A stretch of DNA of 64,000 bases, from NCBI RefSeq assembly GCF_007035645.1, contig NZ_AP019632.1, positions 1,798,001 through 1,862,000 on the forward strand, read 5' to 3'. Source of the stretch: Enterobacter asburiae. Lineage in GTDB: Bacteria; Pseudomonadota; Gammaproteobacteria; Enterobacterales; Enterobacteriaceae. The notes under the pieces are model-generated. The model made no database searches. It worked only from the letters and a program-made list of their open reading frames with translations, and was not told the origin of the DNA. Position numbers and translations under genes: made by a program. Below are positions 19,673 to 32,729 of the stretch, piece by piece; positions within the stretch are counted from its first letter, which is position 1; each line of letters begins with the position of its first letter.

Positions 19673-19706
19673 AAAAAATATGCCGGGCGATATACCCGGC
19701 ATATTT
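19671..19706 (-). terminator. Terminator of minCDE
   Basis: Perfect 10-bp stem ATATGCCGGG/CCCGGCATAT with a 7-nt loop. Seven A on the left read as a T tract on the minus strand. The right side has only three T, so it mainly ends minE transcripts. Confidence 0.8.
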
Positions 19707-19734
19707 CCCCGGTGGCGCTGCGCTTACCGGGGCG
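19707..19734. repeat. REP element (single)
   Basis: CCCCGGTGGCGCTGCGCTTACCGGGG-type palindromic unit. Same family as the units at 26.5, 30.8, 38.3 and 44.0 kb. Lies between convergent rnd and minE. Confidence 0.75.
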
Positions 19735-19748
19735 ACGAAAACACAAAC

Positions 19749-20018
19749 CTACGGACGCGACTCTTCCGCTTCCGGGAGCGTCACGTTCAGCTCCAGAATC
19801 GAAATATCCCCGTCTTTTTGTTCCAGCTGCACCGTGACCATCTCCGGGTCAATCTGCACATATTTACAGATCACTTCCAGGATGTCCTTGCGCAGCTGCG
19901 GCAGGTAGTGAGGCTCGGCGTCGCTACGACGACGCTCCGCAACGATAATTTGCAGACGTTCTTTTGCGATGTTGGCGGTGTTCTTTTTCCGCGAGAGAAA
20001 AAAGTCCAGTAATGCCAT
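19749..20018 (-). CDS. minE: Cell division topological specificity factor MinE
   Basis: An 89-residue protein that binds MinD at the membrane, stimulates its ATPase and drives the pole-to-pole oscillation that keeps FtsZ rings at midcell. The N-terminal anti-MinCD/membrane segment ([15 protein letters not shown]) and the C-terminal dimerisation domain ([15 protein letters not shown]) are evident. It follows minD by three bases. Last gene of minCDE. Confidence 0.97.
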   Translation of the reverse strand: MALLDFFLSRKKNTANIAKERLQIIVAERRRSDAEPHYLPQLRKDILEVICKYVQIDPEMVTVQLEQKDGDISILELNVTLPEAEESRP

Positions 20019-20021
20019 AAC

Positions 20022-20834
20022 TTATCCTCCGAACAGGCGTTTGAGGAAACCTTTCTTCTCTTCTTCAATGAAGCGGAAAGGACGTTCTTCTCCCAGCAGA
20101 CGGTCAACGGTATCGGCGTAAGCTTTACCTGCATCTGCCATTGTATCAAGGATCACTGGCTCGCCCTGGTTAGACGCGCGTAACACGGACTGATCTTCCG
20201 GGATAACGCCCACCAGCTTAATGCGCAGGATCTCCAGCACGTCTTCCATGCTCAGCATGTCACCTTTGTTCACGCGGCCCGGATTGTAGCGGGTGAGCAG
20301 CAGGTGTTCTTTAATCGGGTCTTCGCCATTTTCCGCACGACGGGATTTAGAAGCGAGGATGCCCAGAATGCGGTCTGAGTCACGCACGGATGAAACTTCA
20401 GGGTTGGTGGTGATGATCGCTTCATCAGCGAAGTAGAGCGCCATCAGGGCACCGGTTTCGATGCCCGCAGGGGAGTCGCAGACAATGAAGTCGAAATCCA
20501 TTTTTTTCAGATCGTCGAGCACCTTTTCCACGCCTTCACGGGTCAGGGCGTCTTTGTCACGCGTCTGAGAAGCCGGGAGAATGTAGAGGTTCTCGGTGCG
20601 CTTGTCTTTGATCATCGCCTGGTTAAGCGTGGCATCGCCCTGAATGACGTTTACGAAGTCATACACGACGCGACGCTCACATCCCATGATGAGGTCGAGG
20701 TTACGCAGACCGATATCGAAGTCGATAACGATGGTTTTCTTTCCCTTCTGGGCCAAACCAGTAGCGATGGCCGCGCTGGAGGTGGTCTTGCCAACGCCTC
20801 CTTTACCCGAAGTAACAACAATAATGCGTGCCAT
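20022..20834 (-). CDS. minD: Septum site-determining ATPase MinD
   Basis: A 270-residue deviant-Walker ATPase. ATP-bound dimers sit on the inner membrane, recruit MinC and are released by MinE. The deviant Walker A GKGGVGKTT is at residues 10-18, with the second signature lysine. The C-terminal amphipathic membrane-targeting helix is clear (KKGFLKRLFGG). Length and sequence are essentially E. coli MinD. Middle gene of minCDE. Confidence 0.98.
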   Translation of the reverse strand: MARIIVVTSGKGGVGKTTSSAAIATGLAQKGKKTIVIDFDIGLRNLDLIMGCERRVVYDFVNVIQGDATLNQAMIKDKRTENLYILPASQTRDKDALTREGVEKVLDDLKKMDFDFIVCDSPAGIETGALMALYFADEAIITTNPEVSSVRDSDRILGILASKSRRAENGEDPIKEHLLLTRYNPGRVNKGDMLSMEDVLEILRIKLVGVIPEDQSVLRASNQGEPVILDTMADAGKAYADTVDRLLGEERPFRFIEEEKKGFLKRLFGG

Positions 20835-20857
20835 AGAAATTCCTTGTTAAAAAGGGA

Positions 20858-21670
<813 letters not shown>

Positions 21671-21688
21671 TTAATTCAGAGTAAAAAC

Positions 21689-21964
21689 ATGTTTTGTGTG
21701 ATCTACAGAAGTACAAGCCGTGACCAGACCTATCTTTATGTCGAAAAGAAAGACGATTTTTCACGCGTGCCTGAAGAATTAATGAAGAACTTTGGCCGAC
21801 CACAGCTGGCGATGCTGCTGCCGCTCGATGGTCGTAAGAAACTGATTAACGCCGATCTGGATAAAGTGAAAACGGCCTTAGCCGAGCAAGGCTATTATTT
21901 ACAGCTTCCACCGCCACCCGAGAATTTATTAAAACAGCATCTTGAGGCGAACGGTAAAAAATAG
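21689..21964 (+). CDS. ycgL: YcgL-domain protein
   Basis: A 91-residue small alpha/beta protein (YcgL family, DUF709) beginning [19 protein letters not shown] and ending with a Pro-rich stretch ([15 protein letters not shown]). E. coli YcgL is annotated slightly longer at both ends; the ATG here coincides with the conserved MFCVIYRS. Function unknown. Divergent from minC. Confidence 0.92.
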   Translation: MFCVIYRSTSRDQTYLYVEKKDDFSRVPEELMKNFGRPQLAMLLPLDGRKKLINADLDKVKTALAEQGYYLQLPPPPENLLKQHLEANGKK

Positions 21965-22011
21965 TCTCAACTGTTTTTGGGCACAACACATCAACCGTTT
22001 AGGGGTCGACC

Positions 22012-22671
22012 ATGTATCAACATCATAACTGGCAAGGTGCATTACTGGATTATCCCGTCAGCAAAGTGGTTTGCGTGGGCAGCAACTACGCAAAACATAT
22101 TCAGGAGATGGGCAGCGCGACGCCAGAAGAACCGGTCCTGTTTATTAAGCCCGAAACGGCGCTTTGCGATATCCGCCAGCCGCTGGCGCTGCCCCAGGGG
22201 CTGGGTTCGGTGCATCACGAAGTTGAACTTGCCGTGCTGATCGGCGCGACGCTGCGCCAGGCCTCAGAAGAACATGTTAAAAAAGCGATTGCCGGATACG
22301 GCGTGGCGCTGGATCTGACCCTGCGTGACGTTCAAGGCAAAATGAAGAAAGCAGGGCAGCCGTGGGAAAAATCCAAAGGGTTTGATAATTCCTGCCCGAT
22401 TTCGGCGTTTGTGCCGGTGAGCGAATTTACCGGCGATCCGCAGGACACGCCGCTCAGCCTCAAGGTTAACGGTGAGATCCGCCAGCAGGGCACCACGGCA
22501 GACATGATCCATAAGATTGTGCCGCTGATCGCCTACATGAGTCGCTTCTTTACCCTGAAGCCGGGCGATGTGATCCTGACCGGAACCCCAGAAGGCGTTG
22601 GCCCGCTACTCAGCGGTGAGGAGCTTGAGGTCGGTTTCAACGGCCTGTCGCTGAAAACCCGCGTGCTGTAA
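22012..22671 (+). CDS. ycgM: FAH-family protein YcgM, probable oxaloacetate tautomerase
   Basis: A 219-residue fumarylacetoacetate-hydrolase-fold enzyme. The metal-site pattern HHEVELA (about 65-71) and the block ILTGTPEGVGP near residue 190 are seen. Family members hydrolyse or decarboxylate acylpyruvates, and short bacterial FAHD1-like members have been linked to oxaloacetate keto-enol tautomerisation. The substrate in this organism is inferred. Same direction as ycgL and ycgN with short gaps, possibly one transcript. Confidence 0.88.
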   Translation: MYQHHNWQGALLDYPVSKVVCVGSNYAKHIQEMGSATPEEPVLFIKPETALCDIRQPLALPQGLGSVHHEVELAVLIGATLRQASEEHVKKAIAGYGVALDLTLRDVQGKMKKAGQPWEKSKGFDNSCPISAFVPVSEFTGDPQDTPLSLKVNGEIRQQGTTADMIHKIVPLIAYMSRFFTLKPGDVILTGTPEGVGPLLSGEELEVGFNGLSLKTRVL

Positions 22672-22764
22672 CCCCATCTTGCCGCCTGAAGAGGGCGGCA
22701 AAACTTGCAACAACGTGCCAGACTCGTTATAAGGTGCGCTTTCTCTTGACGTGTGGACATCCTG

Positions 22765-23205
22765 ATGAACGACATCCCTTTCTGGCAAAGCAAAACTCTC
22801 GACGACATGACTGACGCGGAATGGGAATCATTGTGCGACGGCTGCGGGCAGTGCTGCCTGCACAAGCTGATGGATGAAGATACGGACGAAATCTACTTCA
22901 CCAACGTTGCCTGCAAGCAGTTAAACATTAAAACCTGCCAGTGCCGCAACTATGAGCGCCGGTTTGAATTTGAGCCTGACTGCATCAAGTTAACCCGGGA
23001 TAATCTGCCGACGTTTGAATGGCTGCCGCATACCTGCGCGTATCGCCTGCTGGCGGAAGGGAAAGGTCTGCCTGACTGGCATCCGCTGTTAACCGGTTCA
23101 AAAGCGGCGATGCACGGTGAACGTATTTCTGTGCGCCACATTGCGGTGAAAGAGTCCGAGGTGCAGGACTGGGAAGATCACATCATGAACCACCCGACCC
23201 GTTGA
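22765..23205 (+). CDS. ycgN: UPF0260 cysteine-cluster protein YcgN
   Basis: A 146-residue protein of the YkgJ/YcgN cysteine-cluster type. The N-terminal CDGCGQCC and a later [10 protein letters not shown] suggest a zinc or Fe-S site. Function unknown. I start at the ATG giving [10 protein letters not shown]; a GTG 12 bases upstream is also possible and neither has a convincing Shine-Dalgarno site. A terminator follows the stop codon. Confidence 0.88.
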   Translation: MNDIPFWQSKTLDDMTDAEWESLCDGCGQCCLHKLMDEDTDEIYFTNVACKQLNIKTCQCRNYERRFEFEPDCIKLTRDNLPTFEWLPHTCAYRLLAEGKGLPDWHPLLTGSKAAMHGERISVRHIAVKESEVQDWEDHIMNHPTR

Positions 23206-23213
23206 GATTAAAA

Positions 23214-23237
23214 AAACCGCCGAGGCGGGTTTTTTTG
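23214..23237 (+). terminator. Terminator after ycgN
   Basis: A-tract, CCGCC/GGCGG stem with a one-base bulge, then seven T. Confidence 0.75.
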
Positions 23238-23253
23238 TGCTTGTGCGGCCTGA

Positions 23254-23289
23254 TGCCCTCACCCCAACCCTCTCCCGTGGGAGAGGGCG
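23254..23289. repeat. CCCTCTCCC...GGGAGAGGG intergenic repeat
   Basis: GCCCTCACCCCAACCCTCTCCC with the inverted GGGAGAGGG arm. The same motif recurs at 38186-38224 and, shortened, at 42363-42386. Gene-poor side of ycgN/dsbB. Confidence 0.6.
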
Positions 23290-23298
23290 CAAACGCTA

Positions 23299-23324
23299 AA
23301 AACGGCAACCTTGGTTGCCGTTTT
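23299..23324 (-). terminator. Terminator of dsbB (bidirectional form)
   Basis: AAAACGGCAACC/GGTTGCCGTTTT, a perfect inverted repeat just past the dsbB stop. A's and T's at the ends give a T run on either strand. Confidence 0.7.
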
Positions 23325-23328
23325 GCGT

Positions 23329-23859
23329 TTACCTTCCGAACAAATCGCGTTTCTTCGGTTTGAACGGCTGGGCAATCAGCACCAGCAGCGCCACGACGAA
23401 GTAGGCGGCAAAAATGCCCACCAGCCACTGCGGCATCTCCAGCGTCAGGAATTCCCACTGGCGAACGGAGCAGTCACCGGATGCGACGAACACCTGCGGC
23501 AGCCATTTGTCCAGCGGCAGCCAGCTCGGGAAGCGGGCGGCAAAATCACAGGTCATAAACGGTGACGGATGCAATTGCATCATGGTGTGCTGCCAGGAGA
23601 GTTCAATTCCTTTCCAGGCGCTGTAGATCCAGATGGCAATACCGGCATAGCGAAGCGGCGATTTTGGGGCAATCGCACCCACCAGGCCCGCACCCATAAT
23701 GCCGAACAGCGCGCTGCGTTCGTAAATACACAGTACGCAAGGTTTCAGTCCCATTACATGCTGGAACCACAGCGCGACCATTTCCAGCGCAAAGGCGGTC
23801 AGGGCCATTAACAACCACGCTCCGCGACCGCGGGAGCACTGGTTTAAAAATCTCAACAT
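23329..23859 (-). CDS. dsbB: Disulfide bond formation protein DsbB
   Basis: Inner-membrane quinone reductase that reoxidises periplasmic DsbA. Starting at MLRFLNQC gives 176 residues as in E. coli; AGGGA lies about eight bases before this ATG and is too close to the one six bases upstream. The two redox pairs are present: Cys41/Cys44 (PCVLC) and the periplasmic loop pair (TCDF and GDCSV, about 104 and 130). Four TM helices are apparent. E. coli hlyE and umuDC, nearby in that species, are absent here. Confidence 0.95.
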   Translation of the reverse strand: MLRFLNQCSRGRGAWLLMALTAFALEMVALWFQHVMGLKPCVLCIYERSALFGIMGAGLVGAIAPKSPLRYAGIAIWIYSAWKGIELSWQHTMMQLHPSPFMTCDFAARFPSWLPLDKWLPQVFVASGDCSVRQWEFLTLEMPQWLVGIFAAYFVVALLVLIAQPFKPKKRDLFGR

Positions 23860-24002
23860 AATCATTTCCCTGGAACATGCTTAGAAAGCGCAGTGTAAAC
23901 GAATTCGTTTTTCGCGCCACCTGTACCTGGCGAAATAAAACGTAATTGGATGTTTATCGTGCGAAAAGGCAAACGGGCAGCGAACTGCCCGAGATGCATA
24001 GT

Positions 24003-25541
24003 TTACTGCGCCGCAAGTATACCCGCTTGTACCAGCCATTGCGTACAGGGAATGAGGGTAATTTTGACGCAAAGCAATCCGACGATCGTGAGCACCAGCG
24101 TATAGGGCAGCGCCATCCATACCATCCTGCCATAAGAAAGACGTATGAGCGGCGCGAGGGCGGAGGTCAGCAGGAACAGGAAGGCGGCCTGGCCATTTGG
24201 CGTCGCTACCGACGGCAGGTTGGTGCCGGTGTTGATCGCCACGGCCAGCAGCTCAAACTGTCCGGCGCTGATAACGCCTTGCTCCATGGCGGCTTTGGCC
24301 TCGTTGATGTAGACCGTCCCGACGAAGACGTTATCTGAGATCGACGAGAGCAGGCCGTTAAACAGGTAAAACAGCGAGAGCTGAGCATCCGGTGATGCCT
24401 GTAATACAAAGGCAATAATCGGCGCGAACAGGTGCTGGTCGATAATCACCGCCACGACGGCAAAGAACACCGCCAGCAGGGCGGTAAACGGCAGGGCTTC
24501 GGTAAACGCCTTGCCGATGGCATGTTCGTCCGTCACGCCGGTAAAGGTGGTGGCGAGAATAATGACTGACAGGCCAATCAGCCCCACTTCTGCAAGATGG
24601 AACGCCAGCGCCGCGATAAGCCAGACGCCGATGATCCCCTGAGCAATCAGTCGTAGCGTCTCCTGGCGCGTCCGCTGGCTTCGGCTCTGCAGATCGAATT
24701 TATGCAGCTCCTGACGAACCGGCTCCGGGAGCTGCGCCCCGTATCCGAAGAGGCGAAACTTCTCCACCAGCAGACAGGTCGCCAGCCCGCAGATCAGCAC
24801 CGGTACGCTCACCGGGGCCATTCTCAGGAAGAAATCACCGAAGTGCCAGCCCGCCGCTTTGGCAATGATCAGGTTTTGCGGCTCGCCCACCATGGTCATC
24901 ACGCCGCCCAGCGCGGTACCCACGCCAGCATGCATCATCAGGCTGCGCAGAAACGCGCGGAATTGTTCCAGCACGTCACGGTTATGCGCCTCGACGTGGC
25001 TGTCATCCTGCAGGTCCTCATTTGGGCGAGAGGAGGCCACGCGGTGATAAATTCCGTAAAACCCAACCGCGACGCTGATCACTACCGCAACGACCGTCAG
25101 CGCATCCAGGAACGCCGACAGGAAGGCGGCGGCAAGGCAAAACGCCAGCGAGAGGAACATTTTCGACGGAATGCTGAGCAGCAGGCGCGTGAAGATGAAC
25201 AGCAGCAGCTGTTTCATAAAGTAGATGCCGGCCACCATAAAGATCAGCAGCAGAAGCACTTCGAGATTAGACGCCAGCTCTGCTTTGACATGCCCGGCGC
25301 TGGTCATACCGATGACGACGGCTTCAAACGCCAGCAATCCGCCCGGCAGAAGGGGATAACATTTCAGCGCCATGGCCAGGGTGAAGATAAACTCCGCCAC
25401 CAGCAGCCAGCCGGCGATAAAGGGATTCATGCTAAAAATGATGGGATTAACGACCAGGAAAACCAGCAGTATCAGCTTATACCAGTCAGGAGACTGACCT
25501 AAAAAATTGCGCCATAGCGCGCGCCCAAAAGAAATTTCCAC
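24003..25541 (-). CDS. nhaB: Na+/H+ antiporter NhaB
   Basis: Polytopic inner-membrane sodium/proton exchanger (about 512 residues). I use the GTG at 25541 giving [16 protein letters not shown], with AGGAC upstream, since the longer frame has no similarity at its start. Conserved stretches include [25 protein letters not shown] and [22 protein letters not shown], and the C-terminal [18 protein letters not shown]. Divergent from fadR with about 200 bp between. Confidence 0.94.
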   Translation of the reverse strand: MEISFGRALWRNFLGQSPDWYKLILLVFLVVNPIIFSMNPFIAGWLLVAEFIFTLAMALKCYPLLPGGLLAFEAVVIGMTSAGHVKAELASNLEVLLLLIFMVAGIYFMKQLLLFIFTRLLLSIPSKMFLSLAFCLAAAFLSAFLDALTVVAVVISVAVGFYGIYHRVASSRPNEDLQDDSHVEAHNRDVLEQFRAFLRSLMMHAGVGTALGGVMTMVGEPQNLIIAKAAGWHFGDFFLRMAPVSVPVLICGLATCLLVEKFRLFGYGAQLPEPVRQELHKFDLQSRSQRTRQETLRLIAQGIIGVWLIAALAFHLAEVGLIGLSVIILATTFTGVTDEHAIGKAFTEALPFTALLAVFFAVVAVIIDQHLFAPIIAFVLQASPDAQLSLFYLFNGLLSSISDNVFVGTVYINEAKAAMEQGVISAGQFELLAVAINTGTNLPSVATPNGQAAFLFLLTSALAPLIRLSYGRMVWMALPYTLVLTIVGLLCVKITLIPCTQWLVQAGILAAQ

Positions 25542-25691
25542 AACAGACGTCCTTCCCGTCAAGTAAGACAAAACATCAGTATACGCAAAAATCGCGGCCT
25601 GGAGGCGGATAAGGCTGCATTGTAAATTTCACAAAAATGAAACGGCGATCCCTCTTTTCTCTCTTTGCCGCGCTACCTGCCACTGCGTGCC

Positions 25692-25707
25692 TCTGGTATG
25701 ATGAGTC
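25692..25707. promoter_or_regulatory. FadR-like operator in the fadR promoter
   Basis: TCTGGTATGATGAGTC matches the fadD site (16701-16716) at 12 of 16 positions and overlaps a -10-like TATGAT. It lies 35 bp before the fadR ATG. Confidence 0.45.
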
Positions 25708-25741
25708 CAATTTGCTAAAGCTGTGTAATGGAAATCTCACT

Positions 25742-26461
25742 ATGGTCATTAAGGCGCAGAGCCCGGCGGGTTTCGCGGAAGAGTACATCATCGAAAGCAT
25801 CTGGAATAATCGTTTCCCTGCGGGGTCCATTCTTCCGGCTGAACGCGAACTCTCTGAACTGATTGGCGTCACTCGCACCACTCTGCGTGAAGTGCTTCAG
25901 CGGCTGGCGCGCGATGGCTGGTTGACGATCCAGCACGGTAAGCCTACGAAAGTGAACAATTTCTGGGAAACGTCCGGGCTGAACATTCTTGAAACGCTGG
26001 CGCGTCTCGACCATGAAAGCGTGCCGCAGCTCATTGATAATCTGCTCTCCGTTCGCACCAACATCGCGACGATCTTTATTCGTACCGCTTTCCGTCAGCA
26101 TCCGGAAGACGCCCTTGCGGTGCTGGCCAGCGCGAACGAGGTGGAAGATCATGCCGATGCTTTTGCCACTCTCGATTACAACGTGTTCCGCGGCCTGGCG
26201 TTTGCCTCCGGCAACCCGGTGTATGGGCTGATCCTCAACGGTATGAAAGGGCTTTACACCCGCATTGGCCGCCACTACTTTGCCAATCCGGAAGCGCGTA
26301 GCCTGGCGCTGGGCTTCTACCATAAGCTGAGCAAGCTCTGTACCGAAGGCCTGCACGATCAGGTTTATGAGACGGTGCGCCGCTACGGTCACGATTCCGG
26401 TGAAATCTGGCACCGTATGCAGAAAACGCTGCCGGGTGATTTAGCGATTCAGACTCGCTAA
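25742..26461 (+). CDS. fadR: Fatty acid metabolism regulator FadR
   Basis: GntR-family regulator that represses fad (beta-oxidation) genes and activates fab genes; long-chain acyl-CoA releases it from DNA. Starting at [11 protein letters not shown] gives 239 residues as in E. coli. The N-terminal winged helix ([20 protein letters not shown], about 34-53) and the C-terminal acyl-CoA domain (from about residue 80) are intact. A longer upstream frame is rejected because it runs through the promoter. Confidence 0.97.
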   Translation: MVIKAQSPAGFAEEYIIESIWNNRFPAGSILPAERELSELIGVTRTTLREVLQRLARDGWLTIQHGKPTKVNNFWETSGLNILETLARLDHESVPQLIDNLLSVRTNIATIFIRTAFRQHPEDALAVLASANEVEDHADAFATLDYNVFRGLAFASGNPVYGLILNGMKGLYTRIGRHYFANPEARSLALGFYHKLSKLCTEGLHDQVYETVRRYGHDSGEIWHRMQKTLPGDLAIQTR

Positions 26462-26464
26462 AAG

Positions 26465-26494
26465 AAAAAACCTCTCATACGAGAGGTTTTTTTT
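26465..26494 (+). terminator. Terminator of fadR
   Basis: AAAAAACCTCTC/GAGAGGTTTTTT with loop ATAC, then two more T. Confidence 0.9.
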
Positions 26495-26565
26495 CGCCCG
26501 GTGGCGCTTCGCTTACCGGGCCTACAAAACCCGTAGGCCGGGTAAGGCATAGCCGCCACCCGGCG
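26495..26565. repeat. BIME: two inverted REP units
   Basis: CCCGGTGGCGCTTCGCTTACCGGGCCTAC-type unit followed by its inverted partner (GTAGGCCGGGTAAGGC...). Lies between convergent fadR and ycgB. Confidence 0.85.
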
Positions 26566-26573
26566 AAAAAACA

Positions 26574-28106
26574 CTACAGCGTATTCAACCGCGCCGGGCA
26601 ACGTTCCAGCAGCTCGACGCTCCCGTCTTCATTCTGCTGCTCCAGCTGCACGTCAAAGCCCCACAGGCGATGCACGTGCTTCAGCACCTCTTTGCGCCCT
26701 TTATCCAGCGGCGCGCGATTGTGCGGGATATAGCGCAGCGTCAGGGAGCGGTCACCGCGCAAATCGACGTTCCATACCTGAATATTCGGCTCAAGGTTGC
26801 TCAGGTTGTACTGGGAAGAGAGGCGAGAGCGGATCTCACGGTATCCCTCTTCGTTATGGATTGCGGAGATCTCCAGATAGTTGTTGCGGTCGTCGTCCAG
26901 CACGGTGAAGAAGCGGAAATCACGCATGATCTTCGGCGACATAAACTGGCTGATGAAGCTCTCGTCCTTAAAGTCGCGCATCGCAAAGTGCAGCGTTTCC
27001 AGCCAGTCAGAACCGGCGATATCCGGGAACCAGTACTTGTCTTCTTCCGTCGGCGACTGGCAGATGCGCTTAATGTCCTGGAACATGGCGAAGCCAAGCG
27101 CATACGGGTTTATTCCGCTGTACCACGGGCTGTTGTAGGGCGGCTGGAACACCACGTTGGTATGGCTGTGGAGGAATTCCATCATGAACCGCTCGGTCAC
27201 TTTCCCCTCGTCGTACAGATGGTTAAGAATGGTGTAGTGCCAGAAGGTCGCCCAGCCTTCGTTCATGACCTGCGTCTGCTTTTGCGGGTAAAAATACTGG
27301 CTCACCTTGCGCACGATGCGCAGGATCTCACGCTGCCACGGCTCCAGCAGCGGGGCGTTCTTCTCCATAAAATAGAGCAGGTTCTCCTGCGGCTCGGACG
27401 GATAGCGACGCGCTTCGGCGATCGTTTTTTCCTCCTCACGCTTCGGCAGGGTCCGCCACAGCATGTTCACCTGGCTTTGCAGGTACTCTTCGCGGCTCTT
27501 CTGCCGGGCTTTCTCCTCCTGCAGGGAGATTTTCTGCGGACGTTTGTAGCGGTCCACGCCGTAGTTCATCAGCGCGTGGCAGGAGTCGAGCAGTTTTTCC
27601 ACTTCGTCCACGCCGTAGCGCTCTTCGCAGTCGGTAATGTATTTACGGGCGAAGATCAGGTAATCGACGATGGAACTGGCGTCCGTCCAGCTGCGGAACA
27701 GATAGTTATTCTTGAAAAAGGAGTTGTGCCCGTAGCAGGCGTGCGCCATCACCAGCGCCTGCATGGTAATGGTGTTCTCTTCCATTAAATAGGCAATACA
27801 CGGATTGGAGTTAATCACAATCTCATACGCCAGCCCCTGCTGGCCGTGCTTATACAGCCGTTCCGTTTCAATAAATTTTTTACCAAACGACCAGTGCGGA
27901 TAGTTAATCGGCATCCCGACGCTGGAGTAGGCGTCCATCATCTGTTCGGACGTAATGACTTCAATCTGATGGGGATAGGTATCCAGGCGATACAGCTTTG
28001 CGACCCGGTCGATTTCGGCGAGGTAAACATCCAGCAGCTCGAAGGTCCAGTCGGGTCCATCGCTCAGACGTGTGTTGTCCTTGTTCAGGGAATCAATAGT
28101 AGCCAT
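26574..28106 (-). CDS. ycgB: SpoVR-family protein YcgB
   Basis: A 510-residue SpoVR-family protein, as in E. coli when started at MATIDSLNKDNTRL. SpoVR proteins often occur with YeaH/YeaG-type stress genes; the molecular function is unknown. Conserved blocks include MAHACYGHNSFFKNNY, VMNEGWATFWHYTILNHLYDEG and INPYALGFAMFQDI; the His/Glu-rich stretches hint at metal binding. A sigma-S-like -10 (CTATGCT) lies upstream. A long antisense frame over this gene is a codon-bias shadow. Confidence 0.94.
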   Translation of the reverse strand: MATIDSLNKDNTRLSDGPDWTFELLDVYLAEIDRVAKLYRLDTYPHQIEVITSEQMMDAYSSVGMPINYPHWSFGKKFIETERLYKHGQQGLAYEIVINSNPCIAYLMEENTITMQALVMAHACYGHNSFFKNNYLFRSWTDASSIVDYLIFARKYITDCEERYGVDEVEKLLDSCHALMNYGVDRYKRPQKISLQEEKARQKSREEYLQSQVNMLWRTLPKREEEKTIAEARRYPSEPQENLLYFMEKNAPLLEPWQREILRIVRKVSQYFYPQKQTQVMNEGWATFWHYTILNHLYDEGKVTERFMMEFLHSHTNVVFQPPYNSPWYSGINPYALGFAMFQDIKRICQSPTEEDKYWFPDIAGSDWLETLHFAMRDFKDESFISQFMSPKIMRDFRFFTVLDDDRNNYLEISAIHNEEGYREIRSRLSSQYNLSNLEPNIQVWNVDLRGDRSLTLRYIPHNRAPLDKGRKEVLKHVHRLWGFDVQLEQQNEDGSVELLERCPARLNTL

Positions 28107-28152
28107 TAGCGCGCCCTCGTTGTGGGTGCTCTCTCTGTCTGGAGAGCCTCCT

Positions 28153-28163
28153 TTCAAGCATAG
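28153..28163 (-). promoter_or_regulatory. Candidate sigma-S -10 element of ycgB
   Basis: CTATGCTTGAA on the minus strand resembles the sigma-S extended -10 (CTAYACTTAA). About 50 bp before the ATG. E. coli ycgB is stationary-phase induced. Confidence 0.35.
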
Positions 28164-28323
28164 ATCAACGTGTTAAAAAGCGTGCTGGGGTAGAAATTTT
28201 TTCTTTGCGATTTCGCGTTTTTGATACGGCAAAAAAACGGTATGTCTCAGCATATTATGCTGGTTAAAAATAACGCGCAGCAGGAGATCCCAAATTAGCA
28301 CTATCCCCTGATGCTGGGGGATG

Positions 28324-28339
28324 TGTGAGGTAAGTCACC
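28324..28339 (+). promoter_or_regulatory. CRP site upstream of dadAX
   Basis: TGTGA-N6-TCACC, one mismatch from the CRP consensus, about 90 bp before the dadA ATG. The E. coli dad operon is controlled by CRP and Lrp. The inverted repeat GTTGAA-N7-TTCAAC at 28355-28373 lies next to it and could be part of the promoter architecture. Confidence 0.6.
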
Positions 28340-28391
28340 ATAAAAAAGTCGTATGTTGAATAATATTTTCAACTAGGTTATCAATCTGTAA

Positions 28392-29726
<1,335 letters not shown>

Positions 29727-29735
29727 GGAGTTGTC

Positions 29736-30806
29736 ATGTCCCGTCCTGTTCTGGCCCAGCTGAACCTGCAGGCCCTGAAGGATAATCTGCAAATTGTTCG
29801 TCGGGCGGCACCGGGTTCGCGCGTCTGGTCGGTGGTGAAAGCGAATGCCTACGGCCACGGTATCGACCGTATCTGGAGCGCGCTGAGCGCGACCGACGGT
29901 TTTGCGCTCCTGAATCTGGAAGAGGCCATTCTGCTGCGCGAGCGCGGCTGGAAAGGGCCGATTCTACTGCTGGAAGGCTTTTTCCATGCGGAGGATCTGC
30001 CGCTGCTGGATAAGTACCGGCTGACCACCAGCGTTCACAGCAACTGGCAGATTAAGGCGATCCAGGATGCGAAGCTCCATGCTCCGCTGGATATCTATCT
30101 CAAGGTAAACAGCGGCATGAACCGCCTGGGCTTCCAGCCTGAGCGGGTGCATACGGTCTGGCAGCAGCTGCGCGCCATGAAAAACGTGGGCGAAATGACG
30201 CTGATGGCGCATTTTGCCGACGCGGAAAAACCCGACGGTATTGCCGATGCCATGGTCCGCATTGAGCAGGCGGCTGAAGGGCTGGATTGCCCGCGCTCGC
30301 TGTCGAACTCGGCGGCCACGCTGTGGCATCCCGAGGCGCACTATAACTGGGTGCGCCCGGGGATCGTTCTGTACGGTGCGTCTCCCTCCGGTCAGTGGCA
30401 GGATATCGCCAACAGCGGCCTGAAGCCGGTCATGACCCTGCGCAGTGAAATCATTGGCGTGCAGACGCTGAAGGCCGGGGACACGGTGGGCTACGGCAGC
30501 CGCTACCGGGCAAAGGGCGAGCAGCGGATTGGCATCGTGGCGGGCGGTTATGCCGACGGCTACCCGCGCATCGCGCCGACCGGCACGCCGGTCTGGGTCG
30601 ATGGGGTTCGCACGGGAACGGTGGGCACCGTATCTATGGATATGCTGGCCGTTGATCTGACGCCATGCCCGCAGGCGGGCATTGGCTCACCCGTCGAGCT
30701 GTGGGGTAACGAAGTTAAGATTGATGACGTTGCTGCCGCGGCGGGCACGGTGGGGTATGAATTGATGTGCGCGCTGGCCCCTCGAGTGCCGGTTGTGACG
30801 GTGTAA
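29736..30806 (+). CDS. dadX: Catabolic alanine racemase DadX
   Basis: PLP enzyme interconverting L- and D-alanine so that DadA can degrade L-alanine. The 356-residue product matches E. coli DadX. The PLP lysine is Lys35 (VVKANAYGHG), and the second catalytic residue is the Tyr of VGYGSRYRAKGEQRIG near residue 253. Strong AAGGAG site. The gene is followed by a BIME and converges on cvrA. The anabolic paralogue alr is not in the window. Confidence 0.95.
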   Translation: MSRPVLAQLNLQALKDNLQIVRRAAPGSRVWSVVKANAYGHGIDRIWSALSATDGFALLNLEEAILLRERGWKGPILLLEGFFHAEDLPLLDKYRLTTSVHSNWQIKAIQDAKLHAPLDIYLKVNSGMNRLGFQPERVHTVWQQLRAMKNVGEMTLMAHFADAEKPDGIADAMVRIEQAAEGLDCPRSLSNSAATLWHPEAHYNWVRPGIVLYGASPSGQWQDIANSGLKPVMTLRSEIIGVQTLKAGDTVGYGSRYRAKGEQRIGIVAGGYADGYPRIAPTGTPVWVDGVRTGTVGTVSMDMLAVDLTPCPQAGIGSPVELWGNEVKIDDVAAAAGTVGYELMCALAPRVPVVTV

Positions 30807-30814
30807 CTTATGTT

Positions 30815-30892
30815 CGCCGGGTGGCGCTAACGCTTACCCGGCCTACGTTAGAGGGTTTTGTAGGCCGGGTAAGGCGAAACCGCCACCCGGCA
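30815..30892. repeat. BIME: two inverted REP units
   Basis: CGCCGGGTGGCGCTAACGC...CGGCCTAC followed by the inverted unit GTAGGCCGGGTAAGGCG.... Lies between convergent dadX and cvrA; no ordinary T-tract terminator is seen here, so it may serve as the transcript boundary. Confidence 0.85.
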
Positions 30893-30898
30893 AAAAAA

Positions 30899-32650
<1,752 letters not shown>

Positions 32651-32729
32651 TCAATGTTAACGCTGTTACTAAAACCCTAACATATTAACAACGGCAACAG
32701 CGTTTTATTAAGGGGGTATAACGGCTTTT

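Noticed and set aside
25637..25741. N-terminal extension of FadR
   Set aside because: The ATG at 25742 gives the exact E. coli length. The extension crosses the promoter and the FadR-like operator.
26670..27788. 372-codon frame on the plus strand opposite ycgB
   Set aside because: Fully antisense to a well-conserved gene. Rich in His/Arg/Val, as expected from reading GC-biased codons backward; no start site or similarity.
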